This document shows positions 28,203-35,662 of a stretch of 35,662 nt of DNA, in pieces. The position numbers and the translations under genes were made by a program. Position 1 is the stretch's first letter. Every line of letters begins with the position of its first letter. Source of the DNA: Elusimicrobia bacterium RIFOXYA2_FULL_50_26 (GTDB taxonomy: Bacteria; Elusimicrobiota; Endomicrobiia; Endomicrobiales; XYA2-FULL-47-53); contig MGVF01000098.1 of NCBI GenBank assembly GCA_001800355.1, positions 1-35,662 on the forward strand, read 5' to 3'. The notes below the pieces were generated by a model, which saw only the letters and a list, made by a program, of their open reading frames with translations, did not search any database and was not told the DNA's origin.

Positions 28203-28472
28203 TGTCATTGCGAGGAGCCTTCGCGACGAAGCAATCTCGTCGTTTTGATATGAAACAACAAGATTGTTTCGCTTCCAGGTTGTGTCATAATTGCCTTTTG
28301 CTCCGTCCGTCATACCGGAAATGCCTTAATCCGGTATCCAGTCTCGACGGAAGATCTGGACTCCGGCTTTCGCCGGAGTGACGAAAACAGTGGCTTTTGA
28401 CTATAAAATGTAATTATGACACGGCCTGTACGCTCGCGATGACAGTAACTTTGGCATTTCTTGCATAACATC
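28203..28472 (-). repeat. Composite repeat: a GTCATTGCGAGG-core palindrome split by a second element
   Basis: The outer repeat has a left part at 28203-28275 (TGTCATTGCGAGGAGCC onward). Its right part runs from about 28429 (GCTCGCGATGACA) to the conserved 22-bp end at 28451-28472, the reverse complement of 81-102. Between them is a separate unit at 28276-28428. The outer palindrome becomes contiguous if the inner unit is removed. This accounts for nearly all of the 304-base gap after lepB. No protein gene is supported here. Confidence 0.72.
28276..28428. mobile_element. Nested short element with 17-bp inverted ends
   Basis: Left end CAGGTTGTGTCATAATT (28276-28292) and right end AATTATGACACGGCCTG (28412-28428) are inverted repeats matching in 15 of 17 positions. 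Inside, at 28309-28383, are two palindromes, CCGGAAATGCCTTAATCCGG and CTCCGGCTTTCGCCGGAG. These have the look of repeats scattered in many bacterial genomes. No transposase is encoded and a clear target duplication is not visible. Confidence 0.6.
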
Positions 28473-28499
28473 GGTTGCTTAATATAACGGGAGGTTAAA

Positions 28500-28928
28500 A
28501 TGGCGTGTTCAACATGGATTATAGCGGCGGTAATATTGCTTGTTATAGAAATTCTGACGCCGGGTGTTTTCTTTTTCGCATGTTTATCCATCGGCTCACT
28601 CGGCGCGGCGGTTTCCTGTTACGGGCATCCTCCGTATTGGATTCCATGGCTTGTGTTCGTGTTTGTTTCCATGCTTTCCATATATTTCCTGCGGCCGATA
28701 GCGCGCAGGTTTTTTGTGGTTTCGCCGCGCAAGTCAAACGTTGATTCCCTTATCGGGCAGAAAGCCTGGGTGATAGAACCCATACGCCCGCCGCAGCCGG
28801 GAACGATAAAAATACAGGGAGACGTCTGGCGCGCATTTTCAGACGTTGAAATAAGTGAAAACTCGTATGTCGAAATAGTTGCAGTAAAAGGCACGCATCT
28901 CGAAGTAAAGAAATCTTCAACTAATTAA
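28500..28928 (+). CDS. NfeD-like short membrane protein
   Basis: The 142-residue protein has two or three hydrophobic segments (residues 5-70) followed by a C-terminal beta-barrel OB-like domain with SLIGQKAWVIEPI and WRAFSDVEISENSYVEIVAV. This is the pattern of short NfeD proteins, which pair with SPFH/stomatin proteins in membrane microdomains. The stomatin partner starts 12 bases downstream. A strong GGGAGG site precedes the ATG. The protease domain of long NfeD forms is absent. Confidence 0.87.
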   Translation: MACSTWIIAAVILLVIEILTPGVFFFACLSIGSLGAAVSCYGHPPYWIPWLVFVFVSMLSIYFLRPIARRFFVVSPRKSNVDSLIGQKAWVIEPIRPPQPGTIKIQGDVWRAFSDVEISENSYVEIVAVKGTHLEVKKSSTN

Positions 28929-28940
28929 AGGAGGCTTACC

Positions 28941-29813
28941 ATGCCACCGGCATTATTACTTATTCTTGCAATTTTCGCAGTGATTTATGTTTTCAGGGCT
29001 GTTCGCATTGTTCAGCAGTATGAAAAGGCGTTAATCGAGACCCTGGGGCAGTACACCCGCACCGCGGACCCCGGACTTGTAATTATTTTTCCGCCGTTCC
29101 AGGCCATTCGCAAGATTGACATGCGCGAGCAGGTTATTGACGTGCCGCCGCAGGATGTTATAACCAACGACAATGTTCTTGTTACCGTAGATGCCATTAT
29201 ATATTTCCAGATTACGGATCCGACGAGGGTTGTATACAACGTCGCAAATTTTGCAATCGCGGCGCTGAAACTTGCACAGACCAACCTGCGTAACGTCATC
29301 GGCGACATGGAGCTTGACCAGACGCTGACCTCGCGCGAACAGATAAACGTGCAACTGCGCAAAGTAATGGACGAAGCCACCGACAAGTGGGGCGTAAGGG
29401 TTTCCCGCGTTGAGATACAGAAAATTGATCCGCCCCAGGATATTACCGATTCGATGTCCAAGCAGATGAAGGCCGAACGCGAAAAACGCGCCGCGATACT
29501 TGACGCCGAAGGGTTCAAACAGGCCGCGATACTGAAAGCCGAAGGCGCGAAACAGTCTGCAATTCTTGAGGCCGAGGGAAAATCGGAGGCGATTCGCCGC
29601 GTTGCCGACGCGGAAAAATACCAGATAGAAATTGTTTACAATGCAATTCATTCCGGTAAGCCTTCAAACGACCTTATCGCAATAAAATACCTTGAGACGC
29701 TGCAAAAAGTCGCCGACGGTAACGCGACAAAGATATTCCTGCCGCTTGAGACAAGCGGAGTCATGGGTTCCATTGCGGGCGTAGCCGAACTATTCAAGGA
29801 AAAAGCAAAATAA
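28941..29813 (+). CDS. SPFH/stomatin family protein (QmcA-like)
   Basis: The 290-residue protein has one N-terminal membrane helix and a band-7 domain ([22 protein letters not shown] through [13 protein letters not shown]). A coiled region with three tandem repeats of an AILxAEG-type unit follows near residues 190-220. Such proteins scaffold membrane domains and regulate proteases or transporters. The NfeD-like gene just upstream supports the pairing. GGAGG precedes the ATG. Confidence 0.92.
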   Translation: MPPALLLILAIFAVIYVFRAVRIVQQYEKALIETLGQYTRTADPGLVIIFPPFQAIRKIDMREQVIDVPPQDVITNDNVLVTVDAIIYFQITDPTRVVYNVANFAIAALKLAQTNLRNVIGDMELDQTLTSREQINVQLRKVMDEATDKWGVRVSRVEIQKIDPPQDITDSMSKQMKAEREKRAAILDAEGFKQAAILKAEGAKQSAILEAEGKSEAIRRVADAEKYQIEIVYNAIHSGKPSNDLIAIKYLETLQKVADGNATKIFLPLETSGVMGSIAGVAELFKEKAK

Positions 29814-29818
29814 ATTTA

Positions 29819-30931
29819 ATGTTACGCAAAAATGCAATAAGCCAGCGCGTTCCCGCCGGGTTATACATTCATATCCCGTTTTGCAGGCGCAAATGCGGCT
29901 ATTGTGATTTTTATTCCACGGACTTCAATCCCCGCCATGCCGCTTCTTTAATAAATGCGGTGATAAATGAAATGTCATTCCACGGCGGCGCGCGGGCAGG
30001 CACGGTTTATCTGGGCGGCGGTACGCCCAGCATCCTTCCCGCCCGCCTGCTAAACAAATTGTTTGCCGCGATGCGCTCAAGTTTTGACATAAGCGAATCA
30101 GCAGAGGTAACCGCCGAAGCAAACCCCGAATCGCTAACCGCAGCCGCATGCAAGTCATTCGCTGAAAACGGCGTTAACCGCCTGAGCATAGGAGTTCAAT
30201 CCTTTAACGACAGCGAACTGGCCATGCTGGGACGAATCCATACGTCACGCGATGCCGTCGCCGCATTCCTGCGCGCGCGCAAGGCGGGTTTCAAAAACGT
30301 AAGCATTGATCTCATCTACGGCCTCCCCGGGCAAAGCGAACGCGCATGGCTTGAAAATCTTAAACGCGCAATGGCTCTCGGCCCCGACCACCTGTCAATC
30401 TACCCTCTGACAATAGAACACGACACTCCTTTAAGCCGCGCCGGCACGGTTGTTTCGCAGGACAGCCAGGCCGCCCTTTATGAGATTGCGATGGACTATC
30501 TCCAAAGCTGCGGATTTGAGCAGTACGAGTTGTCCAACTGGGCAAAGCCGGGCTACGCCTGCCGGCATAACCTTGTGTACTGGAATAACGAATCGTATAT
30601 CGGCCTTGGCCCCGCTGCCGCCTCTTATCTAAACGGCCGCAGGTTCAAGAATATTGATTCCGTATCCGGCTACATTTCTGCGATTAAGAGCGGAAAAAAC
30701 GCGGTATCGGAAACCGATGAAATCAGCACGCGGGTTAAACTTGCTGAAGAGATGATACTGAAACTCCGGCTTAACGGTGGCGTTGCGCTTAGAACCGGCA
30801 TAACCGACATCTACGGCGACTCCATTAAAAAGCTTACATCCAGCCGCCTTATCGAAACAGCAGGTTCGCATATCCGTCTTACGCGCAAGGGGAAACTTCT
30901 TGCAAACCAGGTATTCATGGAGTTTGTATGA
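29819..30931 (+). CDS. hemW: HemW-like radical SAM heme chaperone
   Basis: The 370-residue radical SAM protein has a CX3CX2C cluster at Cys22, Cys26 and Cys29 in CRRKCGYCDFYS. It lacks the extra Cys after the third that marks coproporphyrinogen oxidase HemN, so HemW is preferred. The motifs YLGGGTPS, RLSIGVQSF, DLIYGLPGQ and a C-terminal winged domain are present. HemW delivers heme to respiratory enzymes, which hints at a respiring or heme-using organism. No strong Shine-Dalgarno lies before the ATG, which is five bases after the stomatin stop. Confidence 0.9.
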   Translation: MLRKNAISQRVPAGLYIHIPFCRRKCGYCDFYSTDFNPRHAASLINAVINEMSFHGGARAGTVYLGGGTPSILPARLLNKLFAAMRSSFDISESAEVTAEANPESLTAAACKSFAENGVNRLSIGVQSFNDSELAMLGRIHTSRDAVAAFLRARKAGFKNVSIDLIYGLPGQSERAWLENLKRAMALGPDHLSIYPLTIEHDTPLSRAGTVVSQDSQAALYEIAMDYLQSCGFEQYELSNWAKPGYACRHNLVYWNNESYIGLGPAAASYLNGRRFKNIDSVSGYISAIKSGKNAVSETDEISTRVKLAEEMILKLRLNGGVALRTGITDIYGDSIKKLTSSRLIETAGSHIRLTRKGKLLANQVFMEFV

Positions 30932-32067
30932 CCGATAAACCGGTGGAAATTTCAGTAGTCATCCCATGCCTGAACGAAGAAAAAACCATCGCGGCCTGCA
31001 TCCGTAAGGCAAAAACGGGATTTGAGCGCGCCGGCCTTGGCGGCGAAGTAGTTGTCGTTGACAATGGCTCAACCGACGCATCAGTAGAGGTCGCCCGGCG
31101 CGAAGGCGCCCGCGTGTTGTTTGAAACGCGAAAAGGATACGGCAGCGCCCTTCGCCGCGGCATAGATGAGGCTTACGGCAAGTTTATAATAATGGGCGAC
31201 GGCGACGATACGTATGATTTTTCAATGGCAGATCAGTTTGTAGCCCCATTGCGGCAGGGCTGCGATCTTGTCATGGGTTCGCGGTTCAAGGGGAAGATAC
31301 TTCCCGGCGCCATGAGCTGGTCCCACCGTTACATAGGAAACCCCATACTCTCCGGCATATTGCGCCTATTTTTCGGAGGCACGGTTTCCGATTCCCATTG
31401 CGGCCTTCGCAGCTTTACAAAAGAAGCTTACGCAAGGATGAACCTTCACACCACCGGCATGGAATTTGCGTCGGAAATGGTTATTCATGCACTCAAGAAA
31501 AAACTTAAAATAGCCGAGATTCCCATAACTTATTACCCGCGAATGGGGGAATCCAAGCTTTCTTCGATTCGTGACGCCTGGCGGCATATGCGTTTTATGC
31601 TTCTGTACTCGCCCGGATACGTGTTTTTATGGCCGGGACTTGCCATATTTATCACAAGCTTCATAGCGTTCGCAAGGCTGCTTGCCGGCCCGGTTATGCT
31701 TTTCGGCAGGCCATGGGACCTCCATGTCATGGTGTTTTGCTCGCTATTTACGCTGCTGGGCTGGCAGATATTGCACCTCGGCCACGCCGCAAAATTATTC
31801 GCCCATGCCATCGCCCTCGAGCAGGATCCCGCCACCAAAAAGATACTCGACATGATTACCCTTGAACGTTCGCTTGTTACCGGCTTGATTTTCATACTTG
31901 CCGGCACGGCCGGCATAGGCTACATTGTTTACGTATGGGCGCAAAACAACTTCGGCCCCCTGGCCCAGGTAAAAACCGGACTGTTTTCCCTTACCCTCAT
32001 AGTCATGGGAATTCAAACAATCTTTACAGCCTTCCTGGCAAGTATGCTCAACATCAAATACCGTTAA
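30928..32067 (+). CDS. Family 2 glycosyltransferase with C-terminal membrane segments
   Basis: The 379-residue protein has the GT2 motifs VVIPCLNEEKTI near residue 12 and VVVDNGSTDAS near residue 42, and GDGDDTYDF as the metal-binding site. DSHCGLRSFTKEAY near residue 155 is typical of polyprenyl-phosphate glycosyltransferases. Three or four membrane segments follow from about residue 230. It likely loads a sugar onto a polyprenyl phosphate at the inner membrane. The start overlaps hemW by four bases. The donor sugar is unknown. Confidence 0.87.
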   Translation: MTDKPVEISVVIPCLNEEKTIAACIRKAKTGFERAGLGGEVVVVDNGSTDASVEVARREGARVLFETRKGYGSALRRGIDEAYGKFIIMGDGDDTYDFSMADQFVAPLRQGCDLVMGSRFKGKILPGAMSWSHRYIGNPILSGILRLFFGGTVSDSHCGLRSFTKEAYARMNLHTTGMEFASEMVIHALKKKLKIAEIPITYYPRMGESKLSSIRDAWRHMRFMLLYSPGYVFLWPGLAIFITSFIAFARLLAGPVMLFGRPWDLHVMVFCSLFTLLGWQILHLGHAAKLFAHAIALEQDPATKKILDMITLERSLVTGLIFILAGTAGIGYIVYVWAQNNFGPLAQVKTGLFSLTLIVMGIQTIFTAFLASMLNIKYR

Positions 32068-32097
32068 TTTACAACACTATCCAGGAGTACCTTTAAT

Positions 32098-33555
32098 TTG
32101 AAAATACTTGTAATCAACGAACCTTTTGTGCCTGACTTCTGCCGGACACAGCGCTGGGCTGCGCGTACGCGGGGCAGGGTGTTGCGCGCGCCGGACTGGC
32201 TTGCGTACGCAACGGCCGTGCTTGAACGCGATATAAAGAACGCGCAGGTTAAGCTGTATGATTTCCCTGCGATGAACTGGGATAAATCAAAGTTCGCGCA
32301 AGTAGTGCGTGCGGAGCGTCCGGATTACGTCGTTCTTGATTCTACCACTCCCTCGATAGATTCCGACATCGAGTGCGCTTCCATTGTTAAAGAAGTTTCC
32401 GGCGCAACGGTTATAATGGTGGGGCCTCATGTGTCCTCGTTGCCGGAAGAAACCTTGCTCAAGGCGCGCGGCAGCGTTGACGTTGCCTGCATCGGCGAAT
32501 ACGATTACACCGTGCGGGATGCGATCATAAATATCAAAAACCCCGCTTCCGTGCCGGGCATAGCATATTACAACGGCGGCAAGGCGCACATTACAGCGCC
32601 AAGGCCGCTTATAAATAACCTCGACGAACTGCCATTCCCCGCATGGCAGCACCTGAACCTGTTAAACTACTTTGACGGGGGGAAACTATACCCGTACATA
32701 GATATAATATCCGGCCGCGGCTGCCCGAACAAGTGTATCTTCTGCCTCTGGCCGCAGGTGATGCACGGATATAAATACCGTTTCCGCAGCCCGGCAAACG
32801 TGGCCGATGAAATAGAGCATGACATCCGCCTTTGCCCGCAGGTGTTAAAAGGCGGGGAGTTTTTCTTCGAGGACGACACGTTTACCGTTGACAAGAACAG
32901 GGCATCGGCCATTTGCGAGGAGATACTGCGCCGCAACCTCAAAATTACATTTTCGGTAAACGCACGTGTTGATACCGCAGACCGTGAGCTGTTCGGCCTC
33001 ATGAAACGCGCCGGCTGCCGCGAGCTTCTGGTCGGCTTTGAGTCCGGATCGCAAGGCGTGCTGGATGCCATGCACAAAAACATAACAATTGAACAATCCC
33101 GCAACCTCACCGCGCTTGCCAAAGAGGCAGGGCTTGCAGTGCATGGGTGTTTCGTCATCGGCCTGCCCGGCGAAACCCCTGCCACGGCGCGTGAAACCAT
33201 ATCATTTGCCATGTCGCTTGGCCTTAACACCGCCCAGTTTTCCGGCGCCGTACCTTTCCCCGGCACCGAATTCTTTACGCTTTGCGAACAAAGCGGCTGG
33301 CTGCGCACCAGGGAGTGGAGCCGCTGGCTGAACGCCTCCGGCGAACAGCAGGGCGTAGTATCCTATCCCAACATATCGCAGAAGGAAATAAATTATTTCG
33401 TTGACAAAGGACTAAAATCCTTCTATTTGCGCCCCGCCTTCATGCTGCGTTTTCTCTTTTCAACAAAATCATTGCCGGACCTCTACCGGAAGATGAGAGG
33501 AGCGGTAAACTTTTTTTCGTACCTGTTCGGAAAAATATGGAAACTCCGCAAATAA
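32098..33555 (+). CDS. B12-binding-domain radical SAM protein
   Basis: The 485-residue protein has an N-terminal cobalamin-binding-type Rossmann domain (residues 1-140) with VGPHVSSLPEE. The radical SAM cluster CX3CX2C follows at Cys209, Cys213 and Cys216 in GRGCPNKCIFC. Family members catalyse methylations, ring formation or C-C bond chemistry on lipids and natural products. I do not see the DxHxxG motif of base-off B12 proteins, which many radical SAM members also lack. Start is TTG at 32098 with AGGAG 10 bases upstream. Its placement between polyprenyl-type glycosyltransferases suggests lipid or glycan-lipid modification. Confidence 0.85.
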   Translation: MKILVINEPFVPDFCRTQRWAARTRGRVLRAPDWLAYATAVLERDIKNAQVKLYDFPAMNWDKSKFAQVVRAERPDYVVLDSTTPSIDSDIECASIVKEVSGATVIMVGPHVSSLPEETLLKARGSVDVACIGEYDYTVRDAIINIKNPASVPGIAYYNGGKAHITAPRPLINNLDELPFPAWQHLNLLNYFDGGKLYPYIDIISGRGCPNKCIFCLWPQVMHGYKYRFRSPANVADEIEHDIRLCPQVLKGGEFFFEDDTFTVDKNRASAICEEILRRNLKITFSVNARVDTADRELFGLMKRAGCRELLVGFESGSQGVLDAMHKNITIEQSRNLTALAKEAGLAVHGCFVIGLPGETPATARETISFAMSLGLNTAQFSGAVPFPGTEFFTLCEQSGWLRTREWSRWLNASGEQQGVVSYPNISQKEINYFVDKGLKSFYLRPAFMLRFLFSTKSLPDLYRKMRGAVNFFSYLFGKIWKLRK

Positions 33556-34256
33556 GCATCGTTATCCCCGCCTATAACGAATCGGGGCGAATTTCCCTGA
33601 CCCTGGAAAAAATCATTAATTATTTTCGCGCGTCCAATGCGGCATTTGAGATAATCGTCGTAGACGACGGCAGCGTGGACGGCACTGCGGATGTGGCGCG
33701 CTCAGTCTGCGACAGGTTATCTTTCCCTGTAAAAATTATCGCTGACAGGCCAAACCGCGGCAAGGGCTGCGCGGTAAAAACGGGTATGCTTGCCGCAAAC
33801 GGGGAGTACGTCCTTTTTACGGACGCAGACCTGTCAACGCCGATAGAGGAATTCGCCGGCATGAAAAAAGAAATTGACGGCGGCTGCGATATTGTAATAG
33901 GTTCGCGCGCATTGAAGGATTCCCTCATCGCATTGCGCCAGCCGTTCTACAGGGAATGGATGGGGAAAATATTCAACCTCTTCATGCGCCTTATCGTGGG
34001 GCTTAATTATCGCGATACGCAATGCGGCTTTAAATTGTTCAACCGGCGCGCGGCCACGGGAGTATTCGGCGACATGCTTACCTCAAATTTTGCGTTCGAC
34101 GTTGAAGCGCTTCTCATCGCGCAGCGGCGCGGTTTTAAAATAAAGGAGCTGCCGGTAAAATGGCTTAACTCGCCGGTATCCCGTGTGCATATTTTACGCG
34201 ACAGCTTTGCAATGTTCTCAAGGCTGCTTGCTCTGCGGAGGCTGTATCATCCATGA
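33537..34256 (+). CDS. Family 2 glycosyltransferase, dolichyl-phosphate glucosyltransferase-like
   Basis: The 239-residue protein has SIVIPAYNESGRI at the N-terminus, IVVDDGSVDGT near residue 41, the metal-site FTDADLSTP near residue 94 and DTQCGFKLFNRRAA near residue 162. This pattern is close to the ALG5/dolichyl-phosphate glucosyltransferase type. It likely acts with the GT2 at 30928. The start overlaps the radical SAM gene by 19 bases and the stop overlaps the next gene by four. Confidence 0.87.
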   Translation: METPQISIVIPAYNESGRISLTLEKIINYFRASNAAFEIIVVDDGSVDGTADVARSVCDRLSFPVKIIADRPNRGKGCAVKTGMLAANGEYVLFTDADLSTPIEEFAGMKKEIDGGCDIVIGSRALKDSLIALRQPFYREWMGKIFNLFMRLIVGLNYRDTQCGFKLFNRRAATGVFGDMLTSNFAFDVEALLIAQRRGFKIKELPVKWLNSPVSRVHILRDSFAMFSRLLALRRLYHP

Positions 34257-35662
34257 CTTTTCTTGCCATTAACATAGCGCTGGTTGTATTCGGGCTGGTA
34301 ACGCTTACCGGAAAACCCGCCATTCTATCGCCTTATATTGCCATAGGGTTCTACTATTATATATTCATTTACCTGCCGGGTTATTTTCTCGCTAAAGTTT
34401 TTCTTAAAAACAAGGAATACGACCTGCTTGAGATAATACCATACAGCCTGTGCGCCGGCTACGTTTTTATATTTCCATGGACTACTCTCGCCTATGTGAC
34501 GAAACTCGGCGTCGGCTCTTTTTGCGCGATTTATCTTTCCGTCGTGCTTGTCTGGATAGTTTTTTATGCGCTTTACATTAAAAAACGCCGCGCAGTTTAT
34601 TCTACCGCAATGCGTATGGAGTCATGGACGGCCTTGCTGCTGGGCGCGATAATCCTTGCGGGCGTGCTTATGGCGGACTATTTCGGCGGATTTACAAGCG
34701 GGAATTTCCTGGTGCATGTAAGCGCAATACGGAAAATAGCCGCGTTCGGTTTTTTTGAGCAGCACTCGTGCTATTTCAAGGATTTCCAGCACAATCTAAA
34801 CCTTTACAATTCATATTACGGGCTGATGGGCGCCATTTCCTGGATAACGAAAATTGATCCCGTGAAAATATGGATTTACCTGCCGCAGTTTATAGTCCCC
34901 ATAGGGCTTCTGGCACAGTTTATTTTCGCGCGCAAGCTGTTCGGCAGCAACCGGCTTGCGGTTCTTTCGCTGCTTTTTTATTTTGTTTATTATTACGTGT
35001 ATAACCCCAATGCGCCGGCCGGCGGCCAGGCATGGCTGCTTTCGGAACTTGCCGCCTGCAACAACTATATTTCCATTGGAATTTTTCTGCCAGTGATCCT
35101 GACTCTTGCGCTGGATTACGTTTCGGCGGGCAACAGGCGGCTGCTTTTCTTCTTCCCGCTGCTTTTTCTTGCGGACGGCACGATACATTTATATATTCAA
35201 TCCAAAACTTACTTTCTCCTGTTTGCATTTCTTTTCTGGGCGCTGCTGGCGAGGCCGCAATTTATAAATATTAGAAGGCTTTCAGCCGTCGCGCTTGCTT
35301 CCTGCGCGGGGCTTGTGTTGTTCGCATACGGTTTCCTTGTGCTTACACCGAATATAAATCCGGCATACCTTACGGTTAACGGCACCGGCGGAAGCTGGCC
35401 TGTCGCCTATTACGGAAAATGGCCGGTTGTCGCTCTTAATACGCTGGTTTTAGACCCGCTGGTTACGGCGGCGGTTGTCTCATTTACTTTCGTTGTTTTC
35501 TCTGCCAGATCCGGCCGCGCGGCGCTGTTCATTTTCTCAAGCATTCTATCAATAGCTTTCGTCATATATAACCCTATTATTATGAAACTGGGCGGCATAG
35601 TTCACCCGGCTTATGAGCGTATTACAAGGTTATATAATATTATTCCATTCACGCTTGCAATC
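34253..35662 (+). CDS. Polytopic membrane protein, cut by the window end
   Basis: From the ATG at 34253 (ATGA overlap with the previous stop) the frame stays open for 470 codons to the window edge. The protein starts MTFLAINIALVVFGL and has about ten hydrophobic segments. A large polar loop after the fourth contains FGGFTSGNFLVHVSAIRKI and EQHSCYFKDFQHNLNLYNS. This layout resembles lipid-linked sugar glycosyltransferases of the GT-C type, but I cannot confirm motifs such as an early DXD. The upstream genes for polyprenyl-phosphate sugars make that role plausible. Confidence 0.75.
   Translation, partial: MTFLAINIALVVFGLVTLTGKPAILSPYIAIGFYYYIFIYLPGYFLAKVFLKNKEYDLLEIIPYSLCAGYVFIFPWTTLAYVTKLGVGSFCAIYLSVVLVWIVFYALYIKKRRAVYSTAMRMESWTALLLGAIILAGVLMADYFGGFTSGNFLVHVSAIRKIAAFGFFEQHSCYFKDFQHNLNLYNSYYGLMGAISWITKIDPVKIWIYLPQFIVPIGLLAQFIFARKLFGSNRLAVLSLLFYFVYYYVYNPNAPAGGQAWLLSELAACNNYISIGIFLPVILTLALDYVSAGNRRLLFFFPLLFLADGTIHLYIQSKTYFLLFAFLFWALLARPQFINIRRLSAVALASCAGLVLFAYGFLVLTPNINPAYLTVNGTGGSWPVAYYGKWPVVALNTLVLDPLVTAAVVSFTFVVFSARSGRAALFIFSSILSIAFVIYNPIIMKLGGIVHPAYERITRLYNIIPFTLAI

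Noticed and set aside
28461-28488. TTGCAT and TATAAC as a promoter for nfeD from the repeat end
   Set aside because: The -35 matches only three of six positions, and a start here would fall on the ribosome site, leaving no leader.
28310-28591. Minus-strand ORF across the lepB-nfeD gap
   Set aside because: It reads through the REP-like palindromes and into the start of nfeD on the opposite strand, with no family motif.

Overview
The window comes from a Gram-negative bacterium. It carries enzymes for lipid A, Kdo and heptose, plus LptA, LptB and LptC of the LPS export bridge, along with HPr kinase, RapZ, YvcK and a mannose-family PTS. This mix, a GH57 glucanotransferase and many short palindromic repeats would suit an uncultivated lineage such as Omnitrophota, Elusimicrobiota or a deltaproteobacterial-type group. 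The sequence alone does not decide between them. Every supported gene lies on the plus strand, mostly in tightly packed or overlapping (ATGA) units. No tRNA, rRNA, CRISPR array or transposase gene was seen.

Layout. 1-5433: two glycosyltransferases, a WaaE-like glycosyltransferase, lpxK, gmhB and a DUF3108 periplasmic protein. 5434-5762: repeats. 5763-10863: a deoxyhypusine-synthase-like protein, hldA-type heptose kinase, kdsB, pyrG, kdsA. 10864-14850: a zinc-ribbon membrane protein, kdsC, lpxL/htrB-type acyltransferase, lptC, lptA, lptB. 15122-19137: hpf, ptsN, hprK, rapZ, yvcK. 19134-25621: mannose-type EIIA and EIIB, GH57, EIIC, EIID, HPr, EI. 25624-28195: lepA, lepB. 28196-28499: nested repeats. 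28500-30931: nfeD-like, stomatin/QmcA-like, hemW. 30928-35662: GT2, B12-binding radical SAM, ALG5-like GT2 and a polytopic membrane protein cut by the window end.

The genes work together as an envelope-building block (CMP-Kdo, heptose, lipid A acylation and phosphorylation, Lpt transport). It is followed by a phosphotransfer and carbon-regulation block and then by a protein export and membrane-quality block.

The most unusual signal is a small palindromic mobile element. It is 133-134 bp when intact, with 13-bp ends GTGTCTCTTTAGC/GCTAAAGAGACAC. Six copies are flanked by 8-bp target duplications, one of them 7/8. Five of the six duplications overlap the stop codon of the upstream gene. Three copies lie in frame inside the 5' coding regions of lpxK, lpxL and lptA, adding 43, 47 and 47 codons. 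This resembles the Rickettsia palindromic elements known to insert in frame into genes. A seventh, degraded copy lies at 5597-5727. Other palindromic families, one nested in another, occupy 81-187, 5471-5573 and 28203-28472.
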